This document shows positions 34,537-43,038 of a stretch of DNA of 64,000 nt, piece after piece (the stretch's first letter is position 1; the number at the start of each line of letters is the position of its first letter). The notes under the pieces are model-generated. The model saw only the letters and a program-made list of their open reading frames with translations. It had not been told where the DNA came from and did not search any database. The position numbers and the translations under genes are program-made. This DNA is from Celeribacter naphthalenivorans (GTDB lineage: Bacteria; Pseudomonadota; Alphaproteobacteria; Rhodobacterales; Rhodobacteraceae): assembly GCF_020524585.1 (NCBI RefSeq), contig NZ_JAIVLK010000002.1:124001-188000 (forward strand), read 5' to 3'.

Positions 34537-36423
34537 ATGACTATGAAAACAATTCAGGCGTCCCCGAATGAGGTGCGCGTTCCGCTGAACATCGACCAGA
34601 CCGGGCTTGAGACATACAGCCGGTCGGGCAATGATCTGATCATTGATCTTGGCAATGGGGATATGATCACCGTTGCTGGCTATTACGTCCCGGCTGCAGA
34701 CGGGTCGCTTCATAGCATTGTCTATAGCAACGATATGGTGATTGAAGGCGATCCCGCGGCGGCTGGCCTTGGTGAAAGCATGCCCGAGGAAGCCGTGGCG
34801 GCGCTCGGTCTTGGCGCCCTCGGTCTCGCAGCACTCGCCGGTGGCGGTGGAGGCGGCGGTGATGACAGCGACGCCGATGCGGACGCCGACGCGGATGCTG
34901 ACGCCGACGCGGATGCTGACGCCGACGCGGATGCAGATGCGGACGCCGACGCGGATGCTGACGCCGATGCAGATGCTGACGCCGATGCAGATGCTGACGC
35001 CGATGCAGATGCAGATGCTGACGCCGATGCTGATGCTGATGCGGACGCCGATGCCGACGCGGATGCTGATGCTGACGCCGACGCGGATGCAGATGCTGAC
35101 GCCGATGCTGACGCGGATGCCGATGCAGATGCTGACGCCGATGCTGACGCGGATGCCGATGCAGATGCTGACGCCGACGCTGATGCGGACGCCGATGCCG
35201 ACGCGGATGCGGATGCCGATGCTGACGCCGACGCGGATGCTGATGCGGACGCTGATGCAGACGCCGATGCGGATGTTCAGGGCTTCCTCGATCCGCTGAT
35301 CGGTGCTGGCGGTCTGCTGGCCGGTCTCACGGACAACGGTGCGCTGTTGGGCGATATCACGGGGTCTGATGGCCTTCTGGGTGATCTCGTCGGGGAAGAC
35401 GGCGTGCTTGGGGGGCTTGGAAACGACCTTCTGGGGCAACCGCTTCTGGGCGACGGGGTCCAAGGTGACGATATTGGCCTGCTTGACGGTCTCGTCTCCG
35501 ATACCGGCTTGCTCGGCGATCTGACCGGAAACTCCGGCCTGCTGGGCGACGTCACGGGCTCCGGTGGCCTTCTGGGCGATCTGTTGACGAACGATGGCGT
35601 GCTTGGTGACATCACGGGCTCTGAAGGGCTTGTCGGCGATTTGATCGGCACCGGCCTGCTCGGCGAAGGCGCAACCGACGGCAGTTCGGATGGCGGCCTC
35701 CTTGGCGGTGATCTCCTCGGCGGTTTGACGGACGGTCTGCTCGGCGGTCTGACAGATGGTTTGCTCGGCGGCGAAGGCGATCTGCTTGGTGGTCTGACGG
35801 ACGGCCTCTTGGGCGGTGACCTTCTCGGTGGTCTGACCGATGGTCTGCTTGGCGGCGAGGGCGACTTGCTTGGTGGCCTGACAGACGGCCTCTTGGGCGG
35901 TGATCTGCTCGGTGGTTTGACCGATGGGCTGCTTGGCGGCGAGGGCGACCTGCTTGGTGGTCTGACAGACGGCCTTTTGGGCGGTGACCTTCTCGGTGGT
36001 TTGACCGACGGTCTGCTCGGTGGCGAAGGCGATCTGCTTGGTGGCGTGACGGACGGCCTCTTGGGCGATGATCTCCTTGGCGGGCTGACCGATGGTCTCC
36101 TTGGCGGCGAAGGTGGGCTTTTGTCTGGGCTGACGGGCAGTGACGCTGGCTTGCTCGACGATGTGCTCGCAGATGGTGGCCTGCTCGGCGATGTGACCGG
36201 CAACAGTGGCCTCTTGGGCGACATCACCGGCAATGACGGAGTGCTTGGCGACGTGATCGGTGACGCAGGACTTGTTGCCGATGCGACAGGGCTTGTCCTG
36301 GTGACGGATGGTGACCCGGCGGCGTCCGGTGGGCTCCTTGGTGGGCTGACGGATGGTTTGCTTGGCGGTGATCTGTTGGGCGACGACCTGCTGGGCGGTG
36401 TCACCGACATCCTGCCGATCTAA
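34537..36423 (+). CDS. acidic repeat protein 3 with BapA-prefix-like N-terminus and Asp-Ala tract
   Basis: The 628-residue protein has a BapA-prefix-like domain ([32 protein letters not shown]), a hydrophobic Ala/Leu segment near residue 90, a Gly run, then a pure alternating Asp-Ala tract of 135 residues (112-246), and about 380 residues of LLG repeats. A 28-residue unit ([28 protein letters not shown]) is repeated about four times. The layout matches repeat protein 2 and suggests a paralog made by duplication. It is probably exported by the same type I system; the Asp-Ala tract would be a stiff, highly charged spacer. The final residues are GGVTDILPI. Function is inferred from context only. 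Confidence 0.8.
   Translation: MTMKTIQASPNEVRVPLNIDQTGLETYSRSGNDLIIDLGNGDMITVAGYYVPAADGSLHSIVYSNDMVIEGDPAAAGLGESMPEEAVAALGLGALGLAALAGGGGGGGDDSDADADADADADADADADADADADADADADADADADADADADADADADADADADADADADADADADADADADADADADADADADADADADADADADADADADADADADADADADADADADADADADADADADADADVQGFLDPLIGAGGLLAGLTDNGALLGDITGSDGLLGDLVGEDGVLGGLGNDLLGQPLLGDGVQGDDIGLLDGLVSDTGLLGDLTGNSGLLGDVTGSGGLLGDLLTNDGVLGDITGSEGLVGDLIGTGLLGEGATDGSSDGGLLGGDLLGGLTDGLLGGLTDGLLGGEGDLLGGLTDGLLGGDLLGGLTDGLLGGEGDLLGGLTDGLLGGDLLGGLTDGLLGGEGDLLGGLTDGLLGGDLLGGLTDGLLGGEGDLLGGVTDGLLGDDLLGGLTDGLLGGEGGLLSGLTGSDAGLLDDVLADGGLLGDVTGNSGLLGDITGNDGVLGDVIGDAGLVADATGLVLVTDGDPAASGGLLGGLTDGLLGGDLLGDDLLGGVTDILPI
34870..35274 (+). repeat. Asp-Ala dipeptide tract, 135 codons
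   Basis: The codons alternate GAC/GAT with GCC/GCG/GCT/GCA without interruption for 405 bp (67 Asp-Ala pairs plus a final Asp). Codon choice varies irregularly, so the DNA is not a simple 6-bp satellite although the protein is perfectly regular. Confidence 0.9.
35705..36120 (+). repeat. 28-residue (84-bp) tandem repeats inside repeat protein 3
   Basis: Four tandem copies of a 28-residue unit follow each other. The protein sequence is nearly unchanged (one Gly to Asp and one Leu to Val change in the last copy) while synonymous sites differ. Confidence 0.75.
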
Positions 36424-36433
36424 ACAAAACAGA

Positions 36434-36457
36434 CCCGGGCGGAATTGCCCGCCCGGG
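36434..36457 (+). terminator. GC-rich hairpin after repeat protein 3
   Basis: A perfect 9-bp stem (36434-36442 with 36449-36457) closes a 6-base loop 10 bp after the stop codon. There is no T-run, so it may be an mRNA end-protecting hairpin or a weak terminator. Confidence 0.6.
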
Positions 36458-36504
36458 CTCTATCTGGGGCATAGCGTGGCCAAGCCGGTAGTATAAAAAG
36501 AGAT

Positions 36505-36664
36505 CACCATCCAACGGCCATTGGATGGTGTAGGAGAAGACCCTGCAAATAACTTCTCCGCACGCAGGGCTGGTCTCTCACCGGACCAACCCAACACTTG
36601 AGAGGCGGATTGTGTCACCCCCAATATCACTCACCCAGCATGATCTGCCTCTCTCCTTTAGGAG
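36505..36664 (+). ncRNA. folded leader or small RNA with H-type pseudoknot
   Basis: Three elements can be read directly. First, a perfect 10-bp hairpin (36505-36514 with 36521-36530, loop CGGCCA). Second, an H-type pseudoknot: GGAGAAG (36533-36539) pairs with CTTCTCC (36553-36559) and CCCTGC (36541-36546) pairs with GCAGGG (36564-36569). Third, an 11-bp stem (36600-36610 with 36643-36653, one G-T pair) that ends just before the ribosome site. CTCC (36654-36657) can also pair with the ribosome-site GGAG (36661-36664). It could be a cis-regulatory leader of the 63-residue peptide gene or an independent small RNA. No known family was recognised. Confidence 0.5.
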
Positions 36665-36670
36665 TTCGAC

Positions 36671-36862
36671 ATGAACCAAAGCTTGAATGATCTCCGGCAT
36701 ACTGATGCATCGACACAGGGACTGTCCAGCAATTTGATTGCGGACGCGCTTTACGCAAGTGTTATTGCTGAATCTTTGGGCTTTTCAGCGACGTCTCGTG
36801 CCTTCGCAGCTCTGGCGGCAGACCATCAGGCGCTTTTCAAAGCGGGTCAGGGCCAGAGTTAG
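36671..36862 (+). CDS. 63-residue peptide behind a folded leader
   Basis: The ATG at 36671 follows TTTAGGAG at six bases, a strong ribosome site. The product is a small, mostly helical, neutral peptide (MNQSLNDLRH... ending AGQGQS) with an Ala/Leu-rich central part (LIADALYASVIAESLGFSAT). There is no signal peptide and no membrane helix. No family recognised. It lies between the repeat protein 3 unit and the large CapA-containing gene. The folded RNA ahead of it suggests translational control. Confidence 0.6.
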   Translation: MNQSLNDLRHTDASTQGLSSNLIADALYASVIAESLGFSATSRAFAALAADHQALFKAGQGQS

Positions 36863-37052
36863 GGCCAGAACAGCTGAGCCAGAGCTTTGCCGCCATGGTC
36901 TTGTCGTGAGGACTGTGTCGACATGTCTTTTCTGGGACGCCAGTGTTGACTTGGATCGTGGTGCTATGATCCTATCCTTTCGGCGTATTTACTATGCTCA
37001 AAAGGTGAGGGTGTCTGAGCCGTTCGGGATGAACCTGCTCAGGATATAAGTC

Positions 37053-40000
37053 ATGACGAAGACTATTTGCGACCCGCTCTCCCGCCTGACCGCCTCGCCT
37101 TTGGTGCCGCTAAGCCAACTTTTGGCGCAGGCACGTGCGGCGCTGACCTATGCGATGTCATCCGCTGAAAAAAACGCGCCGCTTCGGGTCTTTTTCTCGA
37201 TCAGCAACGGCACCGAACGTGCGACAGTCATTCATTTTTCCGCGCCGGATGTGAAAGCCCTTTGGACGCAGCTCGAACAGTGGTGCATCGAGGCGGACGC
37301 CTCCGACAGGAAGGTCCGTTGGGTGCGCGTGGATTGGGTCAGCCAAAGCTGGGCCTTGTCATGGGAGCAGGCACAACAGGCGTTTCAAGCCAGCAAACGC
37401 AACTATTTCCGCTATGGCGTGGCACTGGACCCCGGGTTTTCTCAGGCGTTTCTCGAACAGGAACTGAATGCCAATGCGATGCTCTATCTTGGCAATGCGG
37501 TCGAACACGCGGGATTGAACATCAAGAACTTCACGGCCTATGGCAAGCGACGTTTCGGTGCGGCGTTCACCTTGCCGACTGAGGCGCAGGCCCCCGTGCA
37601 GCTTTTTGCGACAGAGGCGTTTTTGCTTGAGGCCGATGCGCCGCCTGTGCCGCTACATGGCTATGAAGGCGGGGTCGAAGGGCGGGATACCGGGCGGCGC
37701 AAATTGGCGGATCTGGATCAGCCCTGCGTCACGCGGTTGATTGACGACGCCAGCCGTTTTTTGGCTGAGCAGCTCGACGAGAAGGGCCAATTTACCTACG
37801 GGCTGCATCCGTGTTTTGATCGGGAAATCAACTCTTACAACACCTTGCGCCATGCGAGCACGCTTTATGCGATGCTGGAGGCCTGGGAGGTGACGCAGGA
37901 TGCGGCGCTCAAAGAGGCGATTGATCGCGGGCTTGCTTTTCTGACCGAGACGTTGATCCAACCCTACGACGCGCCGGAGGGGGGACAGGTCGCTTACCTG
38001 CGCGACATGAACAATGAGCTCAAACTGGGCGGAAGTGCCGTTTGTCTTCTGGCGCTTGTGAAATACACCGAACTGACCGGCGATGAGCGTCATCTGTCCC
38101 TTCTTGAGGCGCTGGCCTTGGGGATTGTGCGGCTTCAGGACGCAGAGACGGGACAGTTGGCGCATGTGCTCAATGCCGATGATCTTTCGGTCAAGGAGGT
38201 GTTTCGCATCATCTATTACGATGGCGAGGCGGCCTTTGGATTGATGCGCCTGTACGGATTGACCAAGGACCCGCGCTGGATCGCGACGGTTGAGAAAGCG
38301 TTCGACTATTTCATCGCGCAGGAGCATTGGAAAATTCACGATCACTGGCTGAGCTACTGTGTCAACGAGCTGACACTCTACCGGCCGGAGGAACGCTATT
38401 TTCGCTTTGGACTTCAGAATGTTGTCGGGCATCTCGACTTTGTGCTCGACCGGATTACCACCTTTCCGACGCTGCTCGAATTGATGATGGCCGCGCATAA
38501 GATGATCGGTCGCCTCGACCAAAGCGCGGAGCATCGTCATCTCCTGAAGCAGTTGGATCGTGATACATTTTACCGGGCACTGGAAACCCGGGCGCATCAT
38601 CTGCTGAACGGCTTTTTCTGGCCCGAGATTGCGATGTATTTCAAAAATCCTGCGCGTATCTTGGGGAGTTTTTTCATCCGGCATCACGCGTTTCGGGTGC
38701 GCATTGACGATGTGGAACATTACCTCTCGGGCTATGTTGCCTATCTGCGGTATTATCTCGGCCAAGCCCAAGCGACAGCTGCAATCGAGAGTGCGCCACA
38801 GGCTTCGGTCCCAAGTTTGCCGCATCCGGCACAGGCTGTCGTGGCACTGGCGGGCAGTCTCAATCTCGGCGGGCGCGTGCATGACCGCGCCGGACAGCTT
38901 GGACTGGATCAACTGATTGAGCTTCCCGTGTTGAAAGAGGCAGATTTGTCGATTGCGACCCTTGATTGTGTGGTGAGCACATTGGGCCAGCAGGGGGTCG
39001 ACAAGGGCGAGCAGGGGCCGTTCTATCGGCGCGCCCGGCCAGAGATGATCGAGGTGCTCGCCAATGCCGGGATCGATGCGGTGACGGTCGCCAATGCCCA
39101 TAGCGGCGATTACGGTCCAGCGGCGCTTTTGCAGCAAAAAGACATTCTGGATGCGGTCGGTATCGCCAGTGCAGGCAGCGGATCTGATCGTGAAGCGGCC
39201 TTTCAGCCGACCTATTGTCAGGCGGGCGATCTGCGTGTTGCGCTGTTTGGTATCGATGCCTCCCAAGAACGCTTTGCGGCAGGTGAGGCTGAGGCCGGAA
39301 CGGCTTATCTCTCGCCCCACCATCCGGATGCGTGGCGCCTGACGCAGGAGTTCAACGCCGCGGCAGAGCAGGCGGATGTCGTTTTCGTCTCCGTGCATTG
39401 GGGGAAACAGGTCGCTGAGGCGACCCAACGTGCGCTGTCGCAGGCCCTGATCGACGCAGGGGCCGATCTGGTCTTTGGCGCACGCGACAGCCGGCTTGAA
39501 GGCGTCGAAATTTATAACTCCAAGCCGATCCTGCCGGGCTTGGGGGTGATCTTGTCAGAAGCTTTGCGAAGCGACATCAAACCGGGCGGCGTGTTTCGTC
39601 TTGGCCTTGAGCGTGGCCGCGTGGCTTGGGTCGAGTTTCTTCCCATCGGTGTCGGGTATGGTTTTTGCGAGACCTTGCCCGCCGCCGCCGCCGCGCCCGT
39701 CCTTGCCGATTTCGCTGCGCGCTGTCGGGCGGTCGGAACCTCTGTTGAGATCACGGAGCAGGCTGTGGTGATCCATGTCGATGCGCCTGCGGATCGTGCC
39801 GCCAGGCCGACAGACACGACGAACGCCCGAACCGAAGCCGTTGCGAAACAGGAGAAACCCCGTCGGCTTGAACGCCTGTCGGAGTTTGCGCCCGCCGTCC
39901 GTCTCGGACAGGCGACCCATGTGCCCCGCGATGCCCGGGTCGTCCCTCAGATCGTGAACGGGCTTGAGCTCTTGGGGGTTCGTCTCAATCCGACGCAGAT

Positions 40001-40340
40001 CACCCGCCGCGAGATGCTTTGGGTGGAGACGTGGTGGCGCGCAACGCCTGTGCCACCGGATGATTTGAAGCTCGAGTATCGGGCCGTTCCGCCCGGCGGG
40101 GAGCATCGCGCGATCTGGGGGCTCGGTTCGGCGCATGATCCCTGTGACTGGATGCAGCCAACCTCCCGCTGGCAGGCGGGAGAAATCTATTATGACCGTT
40201 TCGGCCTGCGTCCTCCGGCGCTCGAACATCTGCGTGCGGCGTATTTGCAGCTTGAAATCCGTGTTGTTGGACGGCGCCCGAATACGGACTGCTATCTTTT
40301 TCCAAGACCTCTTCCGCTACGCTTGGGAGACCCATCGTAG
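37053..40340 (+). CDS. large protein with alpha/alpha-barrel and CapA-like domains
   Basis: The 1095-residue protein has an unrecognised N-terminal region (1-205, with YFRYGVALDPGFSQAFLEQE), an (alpha/alpha)6-barrel-like region (about 205-570, with NTLRHASTLYAMLEAW and YDGEAAFGLMRLYG), a CapA/PGA_cap metallophosphatase-like domain (about 590-890) and a C-terminal beta-rich region (about 930-1090). In the CapA domain the usual ANNHxxDYG reads ANAHSGDYG and the second metal region reads SVHWGKQV. CapA proteins act in poly-gamma-glutamate capsule formation. No signal peptide is seen. Being next to the acidic surface-protein island, a role in an envelope polymer is plausible but unproven. Confidence 0.7.
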   Translation: MTKTICDPLSRLTASPLVPLSQLLAQARAALTYAMSSAEKNAPLRVFFSISNGTERATVIHFSAPDVKALWTQLEQWCIEADASDRKVRWVRVDWVSQSWALSWEQAQQAFQASKRNYFRYGVALDPGFSQAFLEQELNANAMLYLGNAVEHAGLNIKNFTAYGKRRFGAAFTLPTEAQAPVQLFATEAFLLEADAPPVPLHGYEGGVEGRDTGRRKLADLDQPCVTRLIDDASRFLAEQLDEKGQFTYGLHPCFDREINSYNTLRHASTLYAMLEAWEVTQDAALKEAIDRGLAFLTETLIQPYDAPEGGQVAYLRDMNNELKLGGSAVCLLALVKYTELTGDERHLSLLEALALGIVRLQDAETGQLAHVLNADDLSVKEVFRIIYYDGEAAFGLMRLYGLTKDPRWIATVEKAFDYFIAQEHWKIHDHWLSYCVNELTLYRPEERYFRFGLQNVVGHLDFVLDRITTFPTLLELMMAAHKMIGRLDQSAEHRHLLKQLDRDTFYRALETRAHHLLNGFFWPEIAMYFKNPARILGSFFIRHHAFRVRIDDVEHYLSGYVAYLRYYLGQAQATAAIESAPQASVPSLPHPAQAVVALAGSLNLGGRVHDRAGQLGLDQLIELPVLKEADLSIATLDCVVSTLGQQGVDKGEQGPFYRRARPEMIEVLANAGIDAVTVANAHSGDYGPAALLQQKDILDAVGIASAGSGSDREAAFQPTYCQAGDLRVALFGIDASQERFAAGEAEAGTAYLSPHHPDAWRLTQEFNAAAEQADVVFVSVHWGKQVAEATQRALSQALIDAGADLVFGARDSRLEGVEIYNSKPILPGLGVILSEALRSDIKPGGVFRLGLERGRVAWVEFLPIGVGYGFCETLPAAAAAPVLADFAARCRAVGTSVEITEQAVVIHVDAPADRAARPTDTTNARTEAVAKQEKPRRLERLSEFAPAVRLGQATHVPRDARVVPQIVNGLELLGVRLNPTQITRREMLWVETWWRATPVPPDDLKLEYRAVPPGGEHRAIWGLGSAHDPCDWMQPTSRWQAGEIYYDRFGLRPPALEHLRAAYLQLEIRVVGRRPNTDCYLFPRPLPLRLGDPS

Positions 40341-40400
40341 CCGCTGCGCCAGATGGGGACTTCTCACACAGGTTTACGAGATTTTGGGGCTTTGGGGCAT

Positions 40401-40435
40401 AAAACCCGCGCCACGTCGAAGGTCGCGCGGGTTTT
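40401..40435. terminator. bidirectional intrinsic terminator
   Basis: A perfect 11-bp stem (40401-40411 with 40425-40435) with A4 on the left arm and T4 on the right lies between the CapA-like gene and the convergent ABC permease gene. Confidence 0.85.
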
Positions 40436-40455
40436 GACCATCTGTGAGCGGGGCG

Positions 40456-41472
40456 TTACGCGCCGCGCATGATCATCCGGTAGCGCATCTGGTCAAAGAT
40501 CACCGCAAGGATCAACAAGCTGCCCAGCAGCACCATCTGCATGTAGGAACTGACGCGGGCGATGTTCATGCCGTTTTGCACCATGACGATGAAAAACGCG
40601 CCCAAGACCACGTTCTGAACCCGCCCGATGCCGCCTCGCAATGAGACGCCCGCGATGACACAGGCTGCGATCGATTCAAGCGCCATGGTGCCGCCGAGAT
40701 TGGCCTCGCCGCTCTCGACGCGGGCGGTCAAAAGCACGCCGGTCAGCGCGGCGATCAGCGAACAGAGCACATAGGCCAGAACCAGCGTCTTCTTGGTGTC
40801 GATGGCCGAGAGATGCGCGGCCTTGATGTTGCCGCCGACGGCATAGATGCGGGTGCCCAGCGTGGTGCGCGACATCATCAGCCACATCACGACGATACAG
40901 ATCACCGCGATGAACACCGGCACGGGCACGCCGAACCATTTGCCGAACCCGAAGGTGTCGCCAAAGGCAATGGGCAGGCCGGAGATCGGGATGCCGCCGG
41001 TCATGAAGAGCGCAAGCCCTGCGCCCACGGAGGAGACGCCCAGCGTCATGATGAAAGGCGAGACCTCGAAATAGGCCACACCCACGCCGTTGATCAGCCC
41101 GACGATCAGCGCGACGCAGCCGCCTGCGAGGATGCCGGTCGCGATGATCAGGAACACGCTGTCAAAGACGCCCGCGGCCCATGTCATCGACAGGGCGGAG
41201 GCCACAGAGGTCAGCGCAATCGCGGTGCCGACCGACAGATCGAACCCGCCGGAGACCAAGACCAGCATTTGCCCCAAGGAGACGAGCACCAGATAGACCG
41301 ACTGGCGCGCGACATTCATCAGGTTCTGCCCGGTCAGGAATTTGTCGGACATAAAGGAGAACACCACCAACGCGATGCCCAGAAAGAACGGCAAGACGCC
41401 CACGCGGATGAACAGGGTTTTGATCGGATTGGCGCGCGGTGTGACCTGCGCCGCTGCGGTTGCATCGCTCAT
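40456..41472 (-). CDS. ABC transporter permease, RbsC/sugar type
   Basis: The 338-residue permease has about nine membrane segments and the family pattern LVLVSGGFDLSVGTAIAL and VIAGVSLRGGIGRVQNVVLGAFF, typical of ribose/xylose-type importers. It would form a homodimeric channel with the ATPase encoded upstream, whose stop it overlaps by 4 bp. It is the last gene of the long minus-strand operon that starts with pxpA. The substrate is set by the binding protein and is unknown. Confidence 0.9.
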   Translation of the reverse strand: MSDATAAAQVTPRANPIKTLFIRVGVLPFFLGIALVVFSFMSDKFLTGQNLMNVARQSVYLVLVSLGQMLVLVSGGFDLSVGTAIALTSVASALSMTWAAGVFDSVFLIIATGILAGGCVALIVGLINGVGVAYFEVSPFIMTLGVSSVGAGLALFMTGGIPISGLPIAFGDTFGFGKWFGVPVPVFIAVICIVVMWLMMSRTTLGTRIYAVGGNIKAAHLSAIDTKKTLVLAYVLCSLIAALTGVLLTARVESGEANLGGTMALESIAACVIAGVSLRGGIGRVQNVVLGAFFIVMVQNGMNIARVSSYMQMVLLGSLLILAVIFDQMRYRMIMRGA

Positions 41473-42971
41473 TGGACGGGCTCGCTTTCGGTGAAGAAAT
41501 AGTTCAGGACGGTGTCTTCGCTGGCCTCAGCGCGCGGCAGCTCTGCCGACACATGACCATTGGCGAAAACAAGAATGCGGTGGGACAGGTTGATCGCTTC
41601 GGGCAGATCGGAGGAGATCACGATCACCGCCTTGCCCGCTTCGGCCAGAGCCTTGATTTTCAGGTAAAGGGCCGCGCGGGTGCCCATATCGACGCCCACG
41701 GTGGGTTCGTCGAAAATATAGACATCGGCCTCCTGACCAAAGGCTTTGCCGAAGAGCACCTTTTGCTGATTACCGCCCGATAGTTGCGACACACGCCGGG
41801 CGCGGTAGTCCTCGGGCAGCTCGACCCGCGTGGCAATCCCGGCCACCGTGTCACGCACATTGCGCCAGTCGATCCAGCCGCGTTTCACGGGCGCACCGGA
41901 GGTCACGACATTGAGCGCAAGGTTCTCGTCAGAGGTCTTGGCCAGATCCAGCCCCTCGTGTTTGCGATCAGGTGACAGGTAATAGAGGCCTGCGCGGATG
42001 ATCTCGCGAGTCGGCAGTCCGGTGATGTCGTGCCCGTTCAAGTGGACCGTGCCGGAACGTCGGGGACCTAAGCCCATCATGGCGCGGAAGAACCGCGATT
42101 TGCCGCAGCCGACCAACCCCGCCACACCCAGAACCTCGCCTCGGCGCAGGCGGAGCGAAGAGGGCGCGATACCGAGGGTGGCGAGATCCGCGACCTCAAG
42201 CACCACGTCGCCGGGCGTCGTGGCGATGGTCGGATAGATGTCGGCAATCTGGCGTCCGGTCATCATTTCGACCAAAGCTGCCTCATCCGTGCCCGCCATC
42301 TCGACCGTGCCGATCTTGGCCCCGTCGCGCAGCACGGTGATGCGGTCGGCGATGCGTTTGAACTCCTGCATCCGGTGCGAAATATAGATGATGCCGACGC
42401 CTTTGGCCTTTTGTCGGTCGATGAAATGGAACAGGTGATCCACCTCGCGTTCGGTCAGGGAGGCGGTGGGTTCATCAAGGATCAGCACCTTCAGATCGCC
42501 GTGAAACGCCTTGGAAATCTCCAGCATCTGCTGCTGTGCGCGCGACAGCGTGGAGACCTGCGCGGTGGGGGAAATCGGAAAGCCCAGCTCATCGAAAATC
42601 TCCTGCGCCCGGCGGCGCATATCGGCATGGTCGATCAAAATCCCCATGCGCGGCTCCTGTCCGAGAAACATGTTCTCGGCCACGGTGAGCGTGGGGATGA
42701 GAGAGAATTCCTGAAACACCGTGTAGACGCCATGCGCCTTGGCGCGGGCCACGGAGTCGAAGGCCACCTCGTGATGATCGAGGTAAATTTTGCCCTCGGA
42801 GGGTGTATTTGCGCCTGCGAGCATGGAGATCAGCGTGGATTTCCCCGCGCCGTTTTCGCCAAATAAAACATGCACTTCGCCCGCCATAAGATCAAAATCT
42901 ACGCCATCGAGGGCACGCACGCCGGGGTAGGTCTTGGTGAGGTTGTGGGTCGTGAGAAGAGGAAGAGTCAT
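41469..42971 (-). CDS. ABC transporter ATP-binding protein, RbsA/sugar type
   Basis: The 500-residue protein has two ATPase halves, as in RbsA. The first has FGENGAGKSTLISML, signature STLSRAQQQMLEISKA and Walker B VLILDEPTAS. The second has GLVGCGKSRFFRAM (a degenerate Walker A), QLSGGNQQKVLFGKA and VYIFDEPTVGVD. The ATG at 42971 follows AGGAGG; the frame extends nine codons further. It powers the importer with the permease downstream and the TorT-like binding protein upstream. Confidence 0.92.
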   Translation of the reverse strand: MTLPLLTTHNLTKTYPGVRALDGVDFDLMAGEVHVLFGENGAGKSTLISMLAGANTPSEGKIYLDHHEVAFDSVARAKAHGVYTVFQEFSLIPTLTVAENMFLGQEPRMGILIDHADMRRRAQEIFDELGFPISPTAQVSTLSRAQQQMLEISKAFHGDLKVLILDEPTASLTEREVDHLFHFIDRQKAKGVGIIYISHRMQEFKRIADRITVLRDGAKIGTVEMAGTDEAALVEMMTGRQIADIYPTIATTPGDVVLEVADLATLGIAPSSLRLRRGEVLGVAGLVGCGKSRFFRAMMGLGPRRSGTVHLNGHDITGLPTREIIRAGLYYLSPDRKHEGLDLAKTSDENLALNVVTSGAPVKRGWIDWRNVRDTVAGIATRVELPEDYRARRVSQLSGGNQQKVLFGKAFGQEADVYIFDEPTVGVDMGTRAALYLKIKALAEAGKAVIVISSDLPEAINLSHRILVFANGHVSAELPRAEASEDTVLNYFFTESEPVQ

Positions 42972-43038
42972 GGGGCCTCCTATCGGGTGAGACGGCAAGG
43001 CCTCACCCGTGTCTTCGGATCAAAGAGGGATCAGGCGA

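Noticed and set aside
34498-35463. Ile/Val/Gly-rich minus-strand frame opposite the Asp-Ala tract
   Set aside because: Simple antisense of the dipeptide repeat, without start signal.
34870-36120. CRISPR array
   Set aside because: Repeats are coding, continuous and without spacers, and no cas gene is near.
36505-36664. SAM-II riboswitch, suggested by the H-type pseudoknot
   Set aside because: The conserved SAM-II loop bases could not be matched and no methionine-related gene follows.
37653-39428. 591-residue minus-strand frame opposite the CapA-containing gene
   Set aside because: The plus-strand protein has recognisable domains through this region; the antisense frame has none.
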